Shown: positions 18,839-26,726, numbered from the stretch's first letter. The stretch: 64,000 bases of DNA from Betaproteobacteria bacterium (GCA_016194905.1 JACQAP010000005.1:1-64000), one strand, 5' to 3'. Numbers and translations: made by a program. The notes: generated by a model not told the origin, from the sequence alone.

Positions 18839-18993
18839 ACACGAAGGGTCACGAAGGAATCACGAAAGGTACGAAGGAGAACCTACACTACAACCCTCTT
18901 TATACCCTGACGCATGTGAAGTACGTTGAAATTTAGCAGTGTCTCAGCCTTCCTTCGTGTTTCTTCGTGCTTTCCTTCGTGTTCCTTCGTGTT
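18839..18993. repeat. Inverted CTTCGTG-type repeat cluster, second copy
   Basis: Left arm 18839-18875 has repeated CACGAAGG-like units; right arm 18949-18993 has repeated CCTTCGTG units in the opposite orientation, with about 70 bp between. The layout mirrors 199-353 although the cores differ. It fills the space between two - strand genes and ends eight bases before the stop of the phosphotransferase gene. Confidence 0.65.
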
Positions 18994-19001
18994 AGCGCGT
19001 A

Positions 19002-20060
19002 TCAGTTTCTTAGGATTTTTTCGACCTGTTGCCAGCCGGCCTCGGCCATCGGTCTGGCGCGCTTGCCCTGCTCCAGCGCATGCGCGCTCGCCGCGGTGCC
19101 GTCGTTCACCCGGCCCATGATCCCCTGCAGAATTCCCGCCAGGCGGAACATGTTGTACGCCATGTAAAAATCCCAGTTGGCTATGTGATCGCGCCCGGTC
19201 CGGCGGCAGTAAGCGGCGACGTATTCCTGCTCCGTGGGAATGCCGAGTGCCTTGAAGTCCACGCCCATCATGCCGCGGAACTGCCCTGGCGTCAGGTGCC
19301 AGGTCATGCAGTGATAGGAAAAATCGGCGAGCGGATGTCCGAGGGTGGACAGTTCCCAGTCGAGCACCGCCAGGATTTTCGGCTCGGTCGGATGGAACAT
19401 GACGTTGTCCATGCGGTAGTCGCCATGGACGATCGTTGTCTCGTCGCCTCGTGGAATATTCTTCGGCAGCCACTCGATCAGATTCTCCATCGCTTCGATA
19501 CGCTCGGTTTCGGAGGCCCGATATTGTTTGATCCAGCGATTGATCTGGCGTTCGATATAGTTGCCGGGCTTGCCGTAATCGCCGAGCCCGATGCTCGCGT
19601 AGTCCACGGAATGGAGCATGGCGATCACGCGATTGAGTTCGTCGAAGCAGGCGCCGCGCTGCTTTTTGTCCATGCCCGGCAGCGACGGATCCCATAAAAC
19701 CCGTCCCCCGACGTAGTCCATCACATAAAACGCCGTGCCGATGATTGCGTCGTCTTCACACAGGCAGTAGGTTTTCGCAACCGGAAATCCGCCGGCGTGT
19801 AACGCAGTAATGACGCGATACTCGCGGTCTACCGCGTGCGCTGACGGAAGCAGCTTGCCGGGCGGCTTGCGTCGCAACACATAGCGCCGCTCGCCTGCTC
19901 TGAGCATAAAGGTCGGATTGGACTGCCCTCCCTTGAATTGCTCCACGTCGAGCTTGCCCGAAAAGCCCTCCACGGTTTCGCGCAGATAGCGCTCGAGACT
20001 CGTTAGGTCGAAGCGATGCCGCTCCGGTACCGGCATCGTGCCGATGAAGTCGTCCTGCAT
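19002..20060 (-). CDS. Phosphotransferase family protein (ACAD10/11 kinase-like)
   Basis: Protein-kinase-fold phosphotransferase of 352 aa (APH family). Nucleotide-binding region GGQSNPTFMLRAGERRYVLR (about 44-63), catalytic loop HGDYRMDNVMF (about 222-232) and metal motif LDWELSTLGHPLADFSY are all intact. Bacterial relatives near acyl-CoA genes resemble the N-terminal half of human ACAD10/ACAD11, where phosphorylation of 4-hydroxy-acyl-CoA prepares it for breakdown. The neighbouring thiolase, reductase and dehydrogenase fit that idea, but it remains inference. It is divergent from the short-chain dehydrogenase at 20188. Confidence 0.88.
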   Translation of the reverse strand: MQDDFIGTMPVPERHRFDLTSLERYLRETVEGFSGKLDVEQFKGGQSNPTFMLRAGERRYVLRRKPPGKLLPSAHAVDREYRVITALHAGGFPVAKTYCLCEDDAIIGTAFYVMDYVGGRVLWDPSLPGMDKKQRGACFDELNRVIAMLHSVDYASIGLGDYGKPGNYIERQINRWIKQYRASETERIEAMENLIEWLPKNIPRGDETTIVHGDYRMDNVMFHPTEPKILAVLDWELSTLGHPLADFSYHCMTWHLTPGQFRGMMGVDFKALGIPTEQEYVAAYCRRTGRDHIANWDFYMAYNMFRLAGILQGIMGRVNDGTAASAHALEQGKRARPMAEAGWQQVEKILRN

Positions 20061-20187
20061 GTTTCTTTATCTCCCCCTCAGGCTGCGGCGAGAATACCAC
20101 CCTTCGCGAGAGGGCGTGGCAATGCGCGGAGACTCCTGATTCCACATGCTAGAATCGGGTGAAGGTCATCTATTCAGAGATTCCCCC

Positions 20188-21036
20188 ATGAAAGTTTTCA
20201 AGGATCGCGTCGCGGTCGTCACCGGAGGGGCAAGCGGACTCGGTCGCGCCATGGCACTGCGCTTTGCGCGCGAGGGCATGAAGATCGTGCTCGCCGATGT
20301 CGAGAAGGACGCGTTGAGCAGGACCGAGAAGGAATTCAAGGGATCGGGCTATCCGGTTCTGGCGGTACGCACGGACGTGTCCAAGGGAAGTGAAGTCGAA
20401 GCTCTCGCCGATAAGACGTTCAAGACTTTCGGCGGCGTACACGTGCTCTGCAACAATGCCGGCGTCGCACCCGGCGGCACCATCTGGGAACAAAGCGAGA
20501 AAGACTGGGAATGGACGCTGGGCGTCAACGTCTGGGGGGTGATCCACGGCATCCGGGTATTCGTGCCGCGCATGATCGAACAGAACGTCGAGGGTCACGT
20601 GGTGAACACGGCGTCGGTTGCGGGACTGCTTTCTCCTCCGGGAATGGGAATGTACTGCGTATCGAAGCATTCGGTCGTTACACTGACCGAATGTCTGCAT
20701 CACGATTTGATCGAGTTTGGCGCGAAACTCAAGGCCTCGGTGCTCTGTCCCGCATTCGTACCCACCGGCATTTCCGATTCGGAACGAAACCGGCCCGACG
20801 CATTGCGTGATGAAAAAGAAAAATCACAAGCCGATCTGCAGCGCGAGGAACAGCTTCGGCATGCAGTGAAATCGGGGCGCATCTCCGCCGAGCAGGTCGC
20901 CGATCTCGTATTCCAGTCAATCGAGACCGACAAGTTCTACATTCTTCCCCACCAGAAAATCAAGCCGGCGATCGAAATGCGCATGCAAGACATCCTGCTC
21001 GAGCGCAATCCGACCAATACCCTCAACAAACGCTAA
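20188..21036 (+). CDS. Short-chain dehydrogenase/reductase (SDR)
   Basis: NAD(P)-dependent oxidoreductase of 282 aa. Cofactor motif VTGGASGLGRA (TGxxxGxG, about residues 10-20), NNAG near 90 and catalytic YxxxK as YCVSKH near 156-160 with the preceding Ser in TASVAG. An acidic residue after the second strand (LADVEKD) hints at NAD use. The start at 20188 places MKVFKDRVAVVTGG directly at the fold start; the longer frame from 20146 adds residues not expected in the family. Likely part of acyl/alcohol metabolism with its neighbours. Confidence 0.9.
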   Translation: MKVFKDRVAVVTGGASGLGRAMALRFAREGMKIVLADVEKDALSRTEKEFKGSGYPVLAVRTDVSKGSEVEALADKTFKTFGGVHVLCNNAGVAPGGTIWEQSEKDWEWTLGVNVWGVIHGIRVFVPRMIEQNVEGHVVNTASVAGLLSPPGMGMYCVSKHSVVTLTECLHHDLIEFGAKLKASVLCPAFVPTGISDSERNRPDALRDEKEKSQADLQREEQLRHAVKSGRISAEQVADLVFQSIETDKFYILPHQKIKPAIEMRMQDILLERNPTNTLNKR

Positions 21037-21076
21037 GGCGACGTACCCCAAGGCATCAGAACCGCAATCAGCGCCA

Positions 21077-22057
21077 TTGCGATCAGCGCCAGCGAATTTG
21101 GAGAACCTCACGCAATCTTTTCGGTTCATGCTCGTGGCTGCCCTGCTGGCCACCGCAGTCGACGCAAACGCGGGCTGCGGGTCGGCATTCTGTTCACTGA
21201 ATACCAACTGGAGCGCCCAAGGCGCATGGACTGAATCAGGCGGGCGCTTCGACCTGCGCTATGAATTCATCGATCAGGATCAGCCGCGCGCCGGCACTGA
21301 AAATGTGAGTGTCGGCAAGATTCCCAGGGATCACGACGAAGTCCGTACCATCAACCGCAACATCATCGCTGGATTTGACTACACCTTCGATCCGAACTGG
21401 GGAATCGGCGTGCAACTGCCGGTTGTGAACCGCAGCCACTCGCACATCCACAATGACGCCGGCGGACAGATGCCCGAGGCCTGGAGCTTTACCGAGATAG
21501 GCGACGCGCGCGTGGTCGGCCGCTACCGTTTCACTCCGGCGGAAGCCCATGCCGGCGCATTCGGCCTGCAGTTCGGCGTAAAGCTGCCGACCGGGAAGAT
21601 CGATGTGGCAAACGACGACGGCGAAGTGGCCGAACGCTCGCTGCAGCCAGGCAGCGGCACCACCGACGCGATCCTTGGCGCCTTCTTCAGCGGCCCTCTC
21701 GGCAACCGCGCAACCTGGTTTGCCGACGTCAACTGGCAGGCACCGCTCAATGAGCGCGACGAATACAAACCGGGCAGCCGGGTAGGCCTCGATATCGGTG
21801 CGAGTTACCCATGGACCGGGCGCGTTGCCCTGCAACTGCAGTTGAACACACACTGGAAAGACCGGGACTCCGGAGCCAATGCCGAACCGGACGACACCGG
21901 CGGCACATTCGTGCATCTCTCGCCCGGGGTGAGCGTGGCACTCGGCGACAAAACCCAGTTATATGGATTCGTGCAGGTGCCGCTCTATCAGAGGGTGAAT
22001 GGCGTGCAACTCGTAGCCGACTGGTCGGTCGCGGCGGGTTTAAGCCATCGCTTCTAG
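21077..22057 (+). CDS. Predicted outer-membrane beta-barrel protein
   Basis: Exported protein of about 310-326 aa that ends in Phe (AAGLSHRF), the usual signal for barrel insertion. A hydrophobic stretch (MLVAALLATAVDANAG) acts as signal peptide. The remainder alternates polar and aromatic residues in the way of amphipathic strands (FDLRYEFIDQ, GIGVQLPVV, YGFVQVPLY). The start is uncertain: TTG 21077 gives a basic N-region, ATG 21128 would begin at the hydrophobic core itself. It resembles uncharacterised barrels of the phenol-pathway MetA type, but I cannot assign a substrate. A His-rich short loop (NRSHSHIHND) faces one side. Confidence 0.6.
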   Translation: MRSAPANLENLTQSFRFMLVAALLATAVDANAGCGSAFCSLNTNWSAQGAWTESGGRFDLRYEFIDQDQPRAGTENVSVGKIPRDHDEVRTINRNIIAGFDYTFDPNWGIGVQLPVVNRSHSHIHNDAGGQMPEAWSFTEIGDARVVGRYRFTPAEAHAGAFGLQFGVKLPTGKIDVANDDGEVAERSLQPGSGTTDAILGAFFSGPLGNRATWFADVNWQAPLNERDEYKPGSRVGLDIGASYPWTGRVALQLQLNTHWKDRDSGANAEPDDTGGTFVHLSPGVSVALGDKTQLYGFVQVPLYQRVNGVQLVADWSVAAGLSHRF

Positions 22058-22115
22058 CGATTAGCGCGCGGTTGCTCTGTGCCTAACGCATTTCGCCCTA
22101 GACCAGTATTTCGCC

Positions 22116-22412
22116 TTAGATCAATCGTTCCTTGTTGAAGAAGGCCTTGCGCCAGCGTGTGATGGTCACTTTCTCAAACAATCCCGCCTTGGCGAACGGA
22201 TCGTTGGCGATGAAACGCTCGGCTTCCTTGCGATCGTCGGTGTCGACGATCAGAAGGCCGCCGCTGCCACCGCTGCCGTCGTCCTCGATCAGCGCACCCG
22301 CCGCAAGCAGCAGATGTTTGTTGGCGGTCAGATATTCGATATGCACCGCGCGATTGTCCGCCCGAATCTGGCTGCTGCCCTTCCTATCTACTGTCTGAAT
22401 CGCGTAAGGCAT
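22116..22412 (-). CDS. YciI-like protein
   Basis: Small 98-aa protein of the YCII-related fold. The family pattern is visible: a central His (RAVHIEYL, residue 24), glycine-rich turn (DDGSGGSGGLLIVDT) and the DPF motif (ANDPFAKAGLF). Members are thought to be small enzymes or ligand binders of the dimeric alpha/beta barrel fold; no reaction is established for this group. It lies 25 bp downstream of the aminotransferase in the same direction and may be co-transcribed. Confidence 0.85.
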   Translation of the reverse strand: MPYAIQTVDRKGSSQIRADNRAVHIEYLTANKHLLLAAGALIEDDGSGGSGGLLIVDTDDRKEAERFIANDPFAKAGLFEKVTITRWRKAFFNKERLI

Positions 22413-22437
22413 ATGGTTTTCTCCTAGTCCCGGGCCA

Positions 22438-23649
22438 TCACGCCGCCTTGCGCGTGTTCTTATTGATGAAATCCTTCATCCGTGCAACGCCCTTCTCGAT
22501 CGCTTCATTCGAAGCGGCGTAGCTGAAGCGGATGTGCTGGCCTTCGTTCGGCACCCGCGGGCCAAAGTGGATGTCCGCGAGAACAGCGACCCCGGCTTCA
22601 TTCAGCAACCGCTTGCGGAATTCTTCCGAGTCCGCCGCGCCGATCAGCCTGCAGGCCTCGGTCACATTCGGCCAGGCATAGAAGGCGCCGCCGGGGTTCT
22701 GGCAAACCACGCCCGGCACCTTGTTGAGCAGGCCGACGATCAGGTTACGGCGAGCGAAGAAACTGTCGCGCATTTTCTTCGCATCGTCCTGCGGGCCGTT
22801 CATCGCTTCCACCGCGGCCCATTGAGTAATCTGCGATGCGCAGGAATCGGTGTTGGTGACCCAGCGCGTGAATACCGGCGCCAGCGCCTTGTTCGCAGCG
22901 AAACCGAGCCGCCAGCCGGTCATCGCCCAGGTCTTCGACGCACCGTCGCACAGAATGGTGCGCTCGAGCATGCCGGGGAACTGGGTCACCGAACAGAATT
23001 CGCCGTCGTAGCAAAGCTGCGAATAGATTTCGTCGGCGAATACCCAGACCTGCGGATGCTTGCGCAGGATCGCTGCGATGGCTTCCACATCCTTCTTCGG
23101 GATGATCCCCCCGGTCGGATTCTGCGGTGAATTGAGGATCAGCAACTTGGTCTTTGGCGTGATCTTGGCTTCGAGTTCGGCGGGATCGAAACTGAAGTTG
23201 CGCGACTCGCGCAGATAGATCGGCACCGGCACCGCGCCCATCGCCTTGATCTGCGACTCGTAGATCGGGAAACCGGGGACGGGATAGATCACCTCGTCGC
23301 CGACGCCGTGATCGGTCGTCGAAACGATCGCGTACGCGATGAAGGGCTTCGCACCGGCACCGACAACAACGTCATCCGCATGAATACTGATATGCCGCGT
23401 GCGGTTCAGGAAATTCGCCGCGGCTTCGCGCAGTTCCAGAATGCCGGCGGACGGCGTGTAGCCGTGCTTGCCTTCGTTGATCGCCTTGATGCCCGCTTCG
23501 CGGATGTTCTTCGGCGTCGGGAAATCCGGCTGGCCGATGCAGAAGGAAATGATGTCCTTGCCCTGGCGCTGCAGGGCGCTGACTTCGGCAAGAACCACGA
23601 AAGCGTTTTCGGTACCGAGTTCGTTCGCTCGGCGGGAAATGGCGGGCAT
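22438..23649 (-). CDS. Class I PLP-dependent aminotransferase (AspC-like)
   Basis: Fold-type I aminotransferase of 403 aa. The PLP-binding Lys sits in CDGASKTWAMTGWRLGF (about residue 240). The carboxylate-binding Arg lies in HIRFSYAAS near 375, and LNSPQNPTGG (about 170) and VFADEIYSQLCY (about 200) are the usual cofactor-contact segments. GGAGAG lies just before ATG 23649. Its specificity (aspartate, alanine or aromatic) is not readable. It is the last core-type gene before the accessory island. Confidence 0.92.
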   Translation of the reverse strand: MPAISRRANELGTENAFVVLAEVSALQRQGKDIISFCIGQPDFPTPKNIREAGIKAINEGKHGYTPSAGILELREAAANFLNRTRHISIHADDVVVGAGAKPFIAYAIVSTTDHGVGDEVIYPVPGFPIYESQIKAMGAVPVPIYLRESRNFSFDPAELEAKITPKTKLLILNSPQNPTGGIIPKKDVEAIAAILRKHPQVWVFADEIYSQLCYDGEFCSVTQFPGMLERTILCDGASKTWAMTGWRLGFAANKALAPVFTRWVTNTDSCASQITQWAAVEAMNGPQDDAKKMRDSFFARRNLIVGLLNKVPGVVCQNPGGAFYAWPNVTEACRLIGAADSEEFRKRLLNEAGVAVLADIHFGPRVPNEGQHIRFSYAASNEAIEKGVARMKDFINKNTRKAA

Positions 23650-23946
23650 GAACTGCTCTCCTCGGGAATCAAAAAGCGGGCTTCACCGGCCGGCGTGCCC
23701 GTCTCTAAGTATCTAATAGTCAAGCGCTTTATATCACGGCGCCGTACACAGGGTCAATGCACCAGCCAGCCATTCAAAATGGATGGGCCAGCCATTGATG
23801 ACAAGTTCGTTTTTAACGTTATGAGGTACTAAATCGGATTAACATGCTGATTGCATTCAACCTGAATTATCAGGCGTCCTAAATGACGCAAAATTAAAGC
23901 GTCTTTTAGGAAGTCTACTTCACACTAGACGTCGCCCAATACAACC
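23650..23946. other. Junction region before accessory island, with hairpins
   Basis: No gene. From about 23720 the sequence becomes visibly AT-richer than the flanking core. It contains a 13-bp inverted repeat with one mismatch (TCCTAAATGACGC at 23877-23889, GCGTCTTTTAGGA at 23899-23911), then a shorter one (GTCTA/TAGAC, 23913-23929). A sequence fitting RYYYAAC (ATTCAAC, 23855-23861) is also present, but no matching GTTRRRY partner was found, so I do not call an attC or attI site. The next gene has no visible ribosome site. Confidence 0.5.
23877..23911. repeat. 13-bp inverted repeat upstream of island gene
   Basis: Arms of 13 bases with one mismatch enclose the nine-base AT loop AAAATTAAA. 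There is no U-tract after it on the + strand, so a terminator for that direction is unlikely. It stands 35 bases before an ATG and could be an operator, a recombination structure or a folded leader. Confidence 0.55.
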
Positions 23947-25050
23947 ATGTCGTACTTCATTGATCTGTTCTCACCAGAAACGTACGAGGCTTTTGGTCGG
24001 TCGCCGCAGGACGTGTCGGGTTTCCGTATGCGTCACAAGGGGATGGCCGAGCGCATCAAAACTGGTGACAACTTTGTCTGTTATCTGACCCGCGTATCGC
24101 GCTGGTGTGGATTGCTGGAGGTCATCGAGGGACCCTTCATCGACAGCAAGCCGATCTTTGTTCCGGACAGCGACCCCTTTGTCGTCCGGTTTCGCGTCCG
24201 GACCAAGGTATGGCTGGCCATCGATCAAGCACTACCAATTCATGACGACAAGATCTGGCAAGGCCTGTCGTTTACGCGCACCCTCGAAAAGGGGTCCATC
24301 GCTTGGACGGGAAAGGTCCGAGGGAGCCTTGTGCGTCTGGACGACAAAGACGGCAAGTTTTTGGCCGACGCCCTGTCCGCCCAAGTTAAAGCACCGATTG
24401 TCTATGCTCTGGATGAACTGGACTTAAAGAAACTCACGACGCATACGATCAATCGTTCTGACAAGGTGGTCAGCGTTTCTGTTCCTGAAGACACTCCCGC
24501 TTCAGAGGAGACAATGCCTCCGCAAGAAGCGGAATCGCGTGAGTCAATCCAAATTCAGTCCCTCATAGCTCAGATCGGCGCTCGCATGGGAATGTCTATT
24601 TGGATACCACGCGCCGACCGAGGCGGCGTACTCCGGGAGTGGAAGAACGACCAGCAGCCACTTCTTGATCGCCTTCCGCTTAACTACGACGATACAACAC
24701 TGCGCACAATCGAGCAGATCGACGTTATATGGTTACGTGGCCGCTCAATCGTGCGAGCGCTCGAAGTCGAGCACACCACCGCCGTCTACTCCGGGATTTT
24801 GCGGATGGCGGATCTCCTTGCGCTTCAACCGAACATGGACATCAAGCTTCACATCGTTGCGCCGGTTGCGAAGCGAGAAAAGGTATTTCAGGAAATTCGT
24901 CGTCCCGTCTTTTCCTTGCTTGAAAAGGGTCCTCTCTCTGAGAGTTGCACGTACGTCTCATACGACAGTCTGCGAGAGTTGTCATCACAGAAGCACCTGT
25001 CGCACCTCTCCGATACTGTACTCGATGAGTACGCGGAAGAGGCGGAATGA
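23947..25050 (+). CDS. EVE-like domain plus nuclease-like C-domain protein
   Basis: Protein of 367 aa. The first 150 residues look like an EVE/PUA-type domain: MSYFIDLFSPETYEAFGRS, then GDNFVCYLTRVSRWCGLLEV and later repeated beta strands. EVE domains read modified bases. After a Ser/Glu-rich linker (about 180-200) the C-terminal part has IDVIWLRGRSIVRALEVEHT with Asp259 and Glu273/Glu275, a spacing compatible with a PD-(D/E)xK-like nuclease core, though the usual Lys is not obvious. The family name is not one I can state with certainty. It lies in a low-GC island, lacks a visible ribosome site and is followed after seven bases by an attC-like site, as in an integron cassette. A role in sensing and cutting modified foreign DNA is inferred. 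Confidence 0.6.
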   Translation: MSYFIDLFSPETYEAFGRSPQDVSGFRMRHKGMAERIKTGDNFVCYLTRVSRWCGLLEVIEGPFIDSKPIFVPDSDPFVVRFRVRTKVWLAIDQALPIHDDKIWQGLSFTRTLEKGSIAWTGKVRGSLVRLDDKDGKFLADALSAQVKAPIVYALDELDLKKLTTHTINRSDKVVSVSVPEDTPASEETMPPQEAESRESIQIQSLIAQIGARMGMSIWIPRADRGGVLREWKNDQQPLLDRLPLNYDDTTLRTIEQIDVIWLRGRSIVRALEVEHTTAVYSGILRMADLLALQPNMDIKLHIVAPVAKREKVFQEIRRPVFSLLEKGPLSESCTYVSYDSLRELSSQKHLSHLSDTVLDEYAEEAE

Positions 25051-25057
25051 ACGCGAC

Positions 25058-25144
25058 GTCTAACCCTTTGTTACTGCGGACAGGGAGCTTGCGCCGTGCC
25101 AATTCAACTGTCGTCGTGGCCCGCCGCACAACGATACGTTAGCC
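25058..25144 (+). other. attC-like integron recombination site 1
   Basis: Starts with GTCTAAC (25058-25064, fits RYYYAAC) and ends with GTTAGCC (25138-25144, near GTTRRRY). Folding the ends together gives G-CTAAC pairing, an unpaired stretch, then GTT.TGCGG pairing between 25069-25079 and 25121-25134. This is the two-box stem with spacer expected of attC. The length of 87 bp is in the normal range. It begins seven bases after the previous stop and ends five bases before ATG 25150. Confidence 0.7.
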
Positions 25145-25149
25145 GTCTC

Positions 25150-25668
25150 ATGACCATCAAGCACTCGCTACGCATTCCGCCCGGGAAGCTCAGGTACTAC
25201 CAAGAACGGTACGACTTCAGCGCCGAAGCGAACCTAGACAAGTACCACCAAATCGGTCCAAAGCAGGGCTACCTCACGGTTTCTCAACTACACGAAATCT
25301 GTCAATGGAAGTCGAAGCGCCGTGCCGACCTCGCGCTTTCGAACTCAGAAGCACTCGTCCGCGAAATTACTGCCTTCTCCTTCTCCGCAAAGTGCGAAGA
25401 GTCGAGGCTCGGGGCGCTCACGCTCCTCTCTGGCGTCCAGTTCCCAACTGCGTCGGTTATATTGCATTTCTGCGTTGATCAGTCATATCCAATCCTGGAC
25501 TTCAGAGCCATATGGAGCCTCGGTGTTAAGCAGCCTTCGCAGTACATAGTCGCCTTCTGGAAGGAATACGTTCAGCTCTGTCGTGCCGTGGCTGCAAAGC
25601 ATCGCCTCACTGTTCGGGAGTTGGATATGGCACTCTGGCAGTACTCCAGTGAACACCAAGGTGGCTAA
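25150..25668 (+). CDS. HhH-GPD-like (DNA glycosylase-like) cassette protein
   Basis: Uncharacterised protein of 172 aa. Residues about 88-107 (ALTLLSGVQFPTASVILHF) resemble the helix-hairpin-helix of EndoIII-type glycosylases, and YPILDFRAIWSL puts an Asp (117) where that superfamily has its catalytic Asp. The N-terminal half is basic and aromatic (RIPPGKLRYYQERYDF). The similarity is by motif only. No Fe-S Cys cluster is present. The gene lies between two attC-like sites, and its stop codon is inside the second, a typical cassette arrangement. ATG 25150 is chosen because it follows the attC end; GTG 25096 lies inside the site. Together with the EVE-like neighbour it suggests a DNA-base-modification theme. 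Confidence 0.55.
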   Translation: MTIKHSLRIPPGKLRYYQERYDFSAEANLDKYHQIGPKQGYLTVSQLHEICQWKSKRRADLALSNSEALVREITAFSFSAKCEESRLGALTLLSGVQFPTASVILHFCVDQSYPILDFRAIWSLGVKQPSQYIVAFWKEYVQLCRAVAAKHRLTVRELDMALWQYSSEHQGG

Positions 25669-25734
25669 CCCTTCGCCCCAGAAGGACACTACGCCGGCAA
25701 GCCGGCTTCGTGGCCCTGAGCTAGGACGTTGGGC
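25663..25734 (+). other. attC-like integron recombination site 2
   Basis: Begins GGCTAAC (25663-25669; its TAA is the stop of the preceding gene) and ends GTTGGGC (25728-25734, a full GTTRRRY match). The centre is a perfect hairpin GCCGGC-AA-GCCGGC (25693-25706), and outer segments CAGAAGGACAC and the complement of GTGGCCCTG pair imperfectly. At 72 bp with self-complementary arms it fits attC. The first box has G at the second position instead of a pyrimidine. Confidence 0.65.
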
Positions 25735-25773
25735 AGCTTAGAGCGGAACATTCGATCGTCCGCCGCACATCAT

Positions 25774-26331
25774 ATGAAGATCAAATGGCTCTGGATGTGG
25801 ATTGGAGGCGCGATAACCCGTGTCGCTGGCACAGGTTTGGTCGTCGGAATATTTATTGCAGCCTATGGCGCAGCACCGGGGCAGGCTATGGCCGATCTGC
25901 TTGCACACCTGCCTCTGTGGCTAACGAATCCGTGGTTCAAACTGACCCTAGTAGTCATCGGGCTATTTCTCATCGGCGTTTCTCTGCATTTCAACGTTTG
26001 GTCGCTGCGTCAAGAGGCGATTGACGAATTGGCTGAGGACTTGTCGTGGGCAATACATCACCTGCTCAACAGGCCCGTCGCAAATGAATCAGAGGTTGCT
26101 CAGTGGGAGGCAGAGTTTAAGGCGTGGTGCGAGCGAGTGAGCGCCAAGCTCGAAAACAGAGCATTTTTTACGAGAGCAGATCAATTGCATTTCGATAGGC
26201 TGGGTTTTGTTCCGGCAGCACATTTTGCGCACAGCTTCAACCAACGGCACGAATGGTTGGTCTCGCAACTGAATTTGAAATTCGAGCGGCTCCGCGACGT
26301 AATTAACTGGACGCAGATGAGAAGGCGGTGA
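25774..26331 (+). CDS. Two-helix membrane protein of the cassette array
   Basis: Protein of 185 aa with two transmembrane helices (about residues 8-32 and 52-75), then a soluble, probably helical C-terminal part rich in Trp, Glu and His (QWEAEFKAWCERVSAKLENR; FNQRHEWLVSQLNLKFERL). No known domain recognised. It starts 39 bases after attC-like site 2 and shares orientation with the other cassette genes. Membrane proteins of unknown function are common in integron cassettes; as an effector partner of the preceding genes it is only a guess. No attC of good quality follows; the 126-bp spacer downstream has only a CGGCCG-AC-CGGCCG hairpin near 26374. Confidence 0.5.
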   Translation: MKIKWLWMWIGGAITRVAGTGLVVGIFIAAYGAAPGQAMADLLAHLPLWLTNPWFKLTLVVIGLFLIGVSLHFNVWSLRQEAIDELAEDLSWAIHHLLNRPVANESEVAQWEAEFKAWCERVSAKLENRAFFTRADQLHFDRLGFVPAAHFAHSFNQRHEWLVSQLNLKFERLRDVINWTQMRRR

Positions 26332-26457
26332 GAGCGTGTCTAGCGGGTCAGGCCTGCAGTGCGCATAACTAAAGATGGCGCGAATCGGCCGACCGGCCGT
26401 TGACATCGCTATTGCGTTCCGGCATTTTCCTTGTGGAGTATTCTCAAGGACAGTTCA

Positions 26458-26685
26458 ATGAACATCGACACCGGAAAGATCGACGAGACCGTTCTCGCGC
26501 TTCTCTATCTGACCCTCCATGATGGCAATCGCGCATGGAAATCTTATGACTGGGATGCGATGAACCGGTTGCACGAGAAAGGCCTGATTTCGGATCCGGT
26601 CAGCAAGGCAAAGTCTGTCACGCTGACAGAGCGCGGGCTGAAGGAATCGGAACGTCTGTTCGAAAACTTTTTCGGCAGCGTTTGA
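26458..26685 (+). CDS. DUF6429-like small protein
   Basis: Protein of 75 aa with a compact winged-helix-like pattern: alternating helices (DETVLALLYLTLHDGNRAWKS; WDAMNRLHEKGLI) and a short hairpin (KAKSVTLTERGLKES). This matches the small DUF6429 group I know from many proteobacteria. An AAGGA site lies eight bases before ATG 26458. Function unknown; a small DNA-binding or transcript-level regulator would fit the fold impression. Confidence 0.7.
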   Translation: MNIDTGKIDETVLALLYLTLHDGNRAWKSYDWDAMNRLHEKGLISDPVSKAKSVTLTERGLKESERLFENFFGSV

Positions 26686-26726
26686 TGCGGCGTCTAACCG
26701 ACGCTCGGTAACCGGTTGCCGCACAA
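26684..26726. repeat. Imperfect inverted repeat, possible degenerate attC
   Basis: TGCGGC (26686-26691) and GCCGCA (26718-26723) pair. Between them are GTCTAAC (26692-26698, fits RYYYAAC) and CGGTAACCGGTT. There is no good GTTRRRY end. It begins right at the stop of the DUF6429-like gene and ends seven bases before the next ATG, the position an attC would take. Confidence 0.35.

Noticed and set aside
23855-23946. attI or a further attC site upstream of the EVE-like gene
   Set aside because: ATTCAAC fits one box but no partner GTTRRRY or paired arms were found and no integrase is next to it.
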